DNA of 64,000 nt from Treponema denticola (GTDB taxonomy: Bacteria; Spirochaetota; Spirochaetia; Treponematales; Treponemataceae): the NCBI RefSeq assembly GCF_024181405.1, contig NZ_CP051302.1, forward strand, positions 1,550,001 to 1,614,000, in the 5' to 3' direction. This document shows, piece after piece, positions 59,623-64,000 of the stretch (position 1 is the first letter of the stretch; each line of letters opens with the position of its first letter). A program made the translations under genes and the position numbers. The notes under the pieces are model-generated. The model had not been told where the DNA came from. It saw nothing but the letters and a program-made list of their open reading frames with translations, and searched no databases.

Positions 59623-61317
59623 CTATTTTTTCTTTAGATATTTTACGCTGTCCAAGGCAACGGCGGCAATGATGATAAAGCCCTTAAATACAAATTGCAA
59701 GTTTGTATCTATTCCTAAAAAGGTCAGGCAGTAGGTAAGGCTTGTAAAAATAATAACGCCTATTACGGCACCGCTGATTTTTCCTATACCTCCGTTAAAG
59801 GAGATGCCTCCGACTACGCAGGCGGCAATGGCATCAAGTTCATAGCCTTGTCCCGTTCCTGCACTTGCATTAGCCCTAAAGGCTTCGAGGAAGGAGCCCA
59901 CACCGTAAAATACTCCGGCCATAATAAAAACGCCCATAGTAACCTTAAAAACGCTGATACCGCTGACGGCTGCAGCCTCAGAGTTTCCTCCTACGGCATA
60001 CATATTTTTTCCGAATACGGTCTTATTCCAAATAAACCATGCTATTATAATCGCAATTAAGGCGGGAATTATGAGCTTAGGAAGAGTAATCATCTCATTA
60101 TTTACAATTCCCAAAATCCACCGTCCGCCGAGCAAGTCCTTTACCTCATTATCGATTGAACCTACGGGAGTTCCGCTCGTACCGAAAAATAAAAGACCGT
60201 AGATAATTAACTGGGTCGCAAGGGTTGAAATAAAGGGATGAATCTTAAGCCTAGCCGAAAAAACGCCGGCAAAGGCACTAAATAAAACGCAAAGCAATAT
60301 TGAAAGCCCAAGCGAAAGAATCAAACGCCAAACCATTGGCATGGCCGTAAAATCCCAAGGGCCGAGACCAAAAAAGGTTACTATGTTAAGCCCCGGATGT
60401 AAAATCAAACCTGTAATAACCGAACCGAGGGCAACCATTCTTCCTATACTCAAGTCCGTACCGGCCAAAAGAATGAGCCCTGCAACACCGAGAGCATAAA
60501 ACATTCTGGTTGAAGCCTGCTCCAAAATTGTAAAGATATTGGGAAGCGATAGAAGATTTCCGTTTCCCGATAGGGGGGCTACAATTATACAGATAATAAA
60601 GAAAACCAAAATTGCAAGATAAAGACCGTTACTCAATAAAAAACTTGAAAGCTTAAACTTGTAAATATAATCCTTAAAATTTAAAACCATGTTTTCTTTA
60701 AGATTTGTTCTTCCATTTCTTAAAGAAATATTTTTTTGAACATGGTCTATGTAGGCTTGATTTTTTGCTTCTTTAGAGGTTGCAACGGCATCCCTGTATT
60801 TGTTCTTTGCCTCAGCAAAAGAAGAATTAATCTGAAACTTTAAAACATTGAGCTTGCGGTTAAGCTCGGCAGAATCCTTTGTTTCGGCAAAATCGTCATA
60901 GGCCTCTTTTTTTGCAGCTTCGTTTTCCTGCAGAATAGAAACTTTTTGATTTTCATAATCAATCTTATACTGTTTTTGCTTTTGATTTTCCGACTTTATA
61001 AAATCCCTTATATTATCTTTAAAGAGTTTATTTGAATAAGCAACAGCCTCGGCTGCAAGTTTCTTTTCGGCATCCTTGTTTTCAAGAGCCGTTTTCTTTG
61101 CTTCTTCAATTTCTTTTTTATATTCTTCAATAGAAGAAATTTTTACGGCATCGTCTATCAGGCGGTTCTTTTTAAGAGCATAGATATGATTTTTTAAAGA
61201 AGCTATTTTATCGACCCCGTCCTTGCGAAGCTCTTGAAGAGCTCTGCCGTAGTCGGCAAGTTTTGCATCTTCGTTAAAAAAACTAAAGTCTACTTTTTCA
61301 TTGTTCTTATTTTCCAT
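59623..61317 (-). CDS. mglC: Galactose/glucose ABC transporter permease MglC with long N-terminal coiled-coil extension
   Basis: 564 residues. Residues about 225-564 are a BPD_transp_2/MglC permease with eight to ten membrane segments, including LAGTDLSIGRMVALGSVITG, STLATQLIIYGLLFFGTSG and GGISFNGGIGKISGAVIGVI, the usual size (about 336 residues in E. coli). Residues 1-225 are additional: hydrophilic, highly charged and almost entirely helical with coiled-coil pattern (KKEIEEAKKTALENKDAEKK, QNSSFAEAKNKYRDAVATSK-like). The ATG has GGAG upstream. Preceded by mglA (24-bp gap) and followed by the ArsM-like gene (12-bp gap). Confidence 0.92.
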   Translation of the reverse strand: MENKNNEKVDFSFFNEDAKLADYGRALQELRKDGVDKIASLKNHIYALKKNRLIDDAVKISSIEEYKKEIEEAKKTALENKDAEKKLAAEAVAYSNKLFKDNIRDFIKSENQKQKQYKIDYENQKVSILQENEAAKKEAYDDFAETKDSAELNRKLNVLKFQINSSFAEAKNKYRDAVATSKEAKNQAYIDHVQKNISLRNGRTNLKENMVLNFKDYIYKFKLSSFLLSNGLYLAILVFFIICIIVAPLSGNGNLLSLPNIFTILEQASTRMFYALGVAGLILLAGTDLSIGRMVALGSVITGLILHPGLNIVTFFGLGPWDFTAMPMVWRLILSLGLSILLCVLFSAFAGVFSARLKIHPFISTLATQLIIYGLLFFGTSGTPVGSIDNEVKDLLGGRWILGIVNNEMITLPKLIIPALIAIIIAWFIWNKTVFGKNMYAVGGNSEAAAVSGISVFKVTMGVFIMAGVFYGVGSFLEAFRANASAGTGQGYELDAIAACVVGGISFNGGIGKISGAVIGVIIFTSLTYCLTFLGIDTNLQFVFKGFIIIAAVALDSVKYLKKK

Positions 61318-61341
61318 ACAACATACTCCTTAAAATAGTTC

Positions 61342-62835
61342 CTACAAATACTTGGCCGAAAGCCTGAGCAGAGTTTCCTGATCGGTTTCTTTTGTGTTTA
61401 CGATACCAGCAAGGCGACGGTTGGACATGACGGCTATGCGGTTCGTGATACCTAAAATTTCGGGCATCTCGCTCGAAACAACTATTATGGTTTTTCCCTC
61501 TTTTGCCATCTTGATGATGAGCTGATATATTTCGTATTTGGCCCCTACATCGATACCGCGGGTAGGCTCATCCATCAAAAACACATCGGGTGAACGCTCC
61601 AGCCATTTTCCGATTATAACCTTTTGCTGGTTTCCACCGCTCAAGGCCGAAATACTTTGATCAGCCGAAAGGCACCTCGTCCTCATAGTTTCAATTTCCC
61701 TGTTTGCGGCCTCCCGTATTTTACGCTTTGATAAGACCCCGATGGTTTTATAATTATTCAAATTGGTAATTACCGTGTTAAATTCTATTGTGTCCTTGCC
61801 GAACATTCCGTTTAGTTTACGCTCTTCGGTCAACAGAGCAAAGCCATGAGCCATGGCCTCTTTACTGCTCTTAAATTTAAGATATTTATCGTTTATACTT
61901 ATGCTCCCCGATTCTATAGTGCGGATACCGAAGAGGGCTTCCAAAAGCTCGCTCCTCCCTGCCCCTACAAGCCCGTAAAGACCTAGGATTTCTCCCTTCC
62001 TTACGGTAAAGGAAATATCTTCAAGCACGGGTGCATATTTTGTTTTTAAGTTTTCTATTTTTAAAAAATCTTCTCCGGGGACATTATCCACATCGGGGAA
62101 ACGCTTATCCAGAGAGCGGCCTACCATGGCCGAAATAATTTCGTTCATATCCGTTTCGGCTACGGGCTTTGAAAGAATCATCTTACCGTCCCGTAAAACG
62201 GCAACCTCATCGCAAACCTCAAAAACCTCATCCATCTTATGCGAAATATAAATAAATGAAACGCCTTTTTTTTGTAAGGCTCTTATTATCGAAAAAAGTT
62301 TTTTTACCTCCCTCTCGGTTAAAGAAGATGTCGGCTCATCCAATACGATGAGCTTTGCGTTATAGGAAACAGCCTTCGCTATTTCAACCATCTGCCGCTG
62401 TGAAACAGACATGGTACGCATTATTGTTTTGGGATTAACATTCATATTGAGCGAAGCAAAAAGAGAACTTGCAGATTCAAACATTTTTATTTCGTCAACA
62501 ATCCCGAAGTTGGTCGGATAGCGTCCTAAAAATAAATTATCTGTAACGGTTCTGTCAAGACAAAGATTCAGTTCTTGATGAACCATAGCAACTCCGCTTT
62601 CAAGAGCTTCTTTAGGATTTTTAAATTCGATTGATTTGTTTAATAAAGAAATGGAGCCCTCATCCCGTGTGTATATACCGAAAAGGCACTTCATCATGGT
62701 GGATTTTCCTGCTCCGTTTTCGCCCATAAGTCCCATTACGGAGCCTTGTCTTACAGTCAGATCTATACCGTCCAAAACCTTATTCTTTCCGAAAGATTTT
62801 GAAAGGTTCTTTATTTCAAGAACTACATCACTCAT
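61342..62835 (-). CDS. mglA: Galactose/glucose ABC transporter ATP-binding protein MglA
   Basis: 497 residues, two ABC cassettes in tandem, standard for sugar MglA/RbsA. Cassette 1: Walker A MGENGAGKSTMMKCLFG, signature MSVSQRQMVEIAKA, Walker B LIVLDEPTSSL. Cassette 2 has a degenerate Walker A (GLVGAGRSELL), signature ALSGGNQQKVIIGKWL and FLMDEPTRGIDVGAKY. I use the ATG at 62833-62835; a GTG at 62847 is too close to the GGAG. It drives uptake with MglB and MglC. A strong hairpin precedes it. Confidence 0.95.
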   Translation of the reverse strand: MSDVVLEIKNLSKSFGKNKVLDGIDLTVRQGSVMGLMGENGAGKSTMMKCLFGIYTRDEGSISLLNKSIEFKNPKEALESGVAMVHQELNLCLDRTVTDNLFLGRYPTNFGIVDEIKMFESASSLFASLNMNVNPKTIMRTMSVSQRQMVEIAKAVSYNAKLIVLDEPTSSLTEREVKKLFSIIRALQKKGVSFIYISHKMDEVFEVCDEVAVLRDGKMILSKPVAETDMNEIISAMVGRSLDKRFPDVDNVPGEDFLKIENLKTKYAPVLEDISFTVRKGEILGLYGLVGAGRSELLEALFGIRTIESGSISINDKYLKFKSSKEAMAHGFALLTEERKLNGMFGKDTIEFNTVITNLNNYKTIGVLSKRKIREAANREIETMRTRCLSADQSISALSGGNQQKVIIGKWLERSPDVFLMDEPTRGIDVGAKYEIYQLIIKMAKEGKTIIVVSSEMPEILGITNRIAVMSNRRLAGIVNTKETDQETLLRLSAKYL

Positions 62836-62874
62836 CCCAAAGATCACACTCCTTTAAAAGCCCCCTGTTTTGAT

Positions 62875-62907
62875 TTTAAGGCGGGAAGAAAACTCCCGCC
62901 TTAAAAA
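62875..62907 (-). terminator. Hairpin between mglB and mglA
   Basis: TTTTAAGGCGGGA and TCCCGCCTTAAAA form a perfect 13-bp stem around a seven-base loop. It would protect mglB mRNA and reduce read-through into mglA, as in many sugar ABC operons. Confidence 0.85.
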
Positions 62908-62946
62908 ACCATCAAAGATTAATGGCAATCTTAAATTTAAGATTCA

Positions 62947-64000
<1,054 letters not shown>

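Overview
The window looks like chromosome from an oral spirochaete, most likely Treponema denticola or a very close relative. The reasons are the AT-rich base composition, a methionine gamma-lyase that I recognise as the T. denticola type, a Trep_Strep-family ECF substrate component, the mglBAC/galK cluster, selenocysteine use, and a catabolic outfit centred on amino acids and pyruvate:ferredoxin oxidoreductase. Genes are packed tightly on both strands. Many promoters fit TTGACA-N17-TATAAT closely, and several genes appear to start at TTG.

Layout. 1-1784 (minus): infC-rpmI-rplT followed by a ZapB-like coiled-coil gene and zapA, which runs off the left edge. 1.9-4.9 kb (plus): an ECF transporter (EcfT, fused double ATPase, S component). 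5.2-8.6 kb: an acetyltransferase, an RNA m5C methyltransferase, a membrane zinc peptidase with a lipoprotein, and a DUF3784 protein. 8.64-13.56 kb: a foreign insertion of about 4.9 kb with a large serine recombinase, TnpW, a DUF3847 protein, an alpha/beta hydrolase, a methyltransferase and a broken pcfB, flanked by imperfect direct repeats. 13.6-22 kb: a large EF-hand-containing membrane protein, a ClC chloride carrier, and a minus-strand run of GH-like protein, PAP2 phosphatase and mnmE. 22-28 kb (plus): a CpXC protein, a beta-propeller protein, a solute-binding lipoprotein and an acyl-CoA synthetase. 28-38 kb: a ParB-like protein, a lipoprotein, an M23 peptidase, recJ, deoA, thrC, dCMP deaminase and kbl. 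38-44 kb: an RluA-type pseudouridine synthase, nifJ and methionine gamma-lyase. 44-52 kb: a DMT transporter, two divergent Na+/H+-antiporter-type carriers, and an aconitase-X operon with a large flavin/Fe-S enoate-reductase-like enzyme. 52-57 kb: a Nif3 protein, an ATP-grasp protein, a beta-helix protein and a lipoprotein. 57-64 kb: galK, an antitoxin-like gene with a MazF relic, a selenocysteine-containing ArsM-like methyltransferase, and mglC-mglA-mglB, with mglB running off the right edge.

How the genes fit together. Galactose/glucose uptake (mglBAC) sits close to galactokinase. Methionine gamma-lyase makes 2-oxo acids that the adjacent PFOR could oxidise. The aconitase-X dehydratase and the flavoenzyme downstream suggest a dehydrate-then-reduce route usable as an electron sink. 

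Most notable observations: (1) the ArsM-like gene continues in frame through a UGA that falls where the family has a catalytic Cys, followed by a SECIS-like hairpin, so it should be read as a 256-residue selenoprotein; (2) several intergenic clusters of perfect hairpins with unrelated stem sequences; (3) several promoters whose -10 box lies only 7-8 nt from the start codon, which suggests leaderless mRNAs; (4) an MglB whose C-terminus resembles the N-terminal lobe of classical MglB, and an MglC with an extra N-terminal domain of about 225 residues; (5) the recombinase-carrying insertion with its candidate ends. No tRNA, rRNA or CRISPR array was seen.
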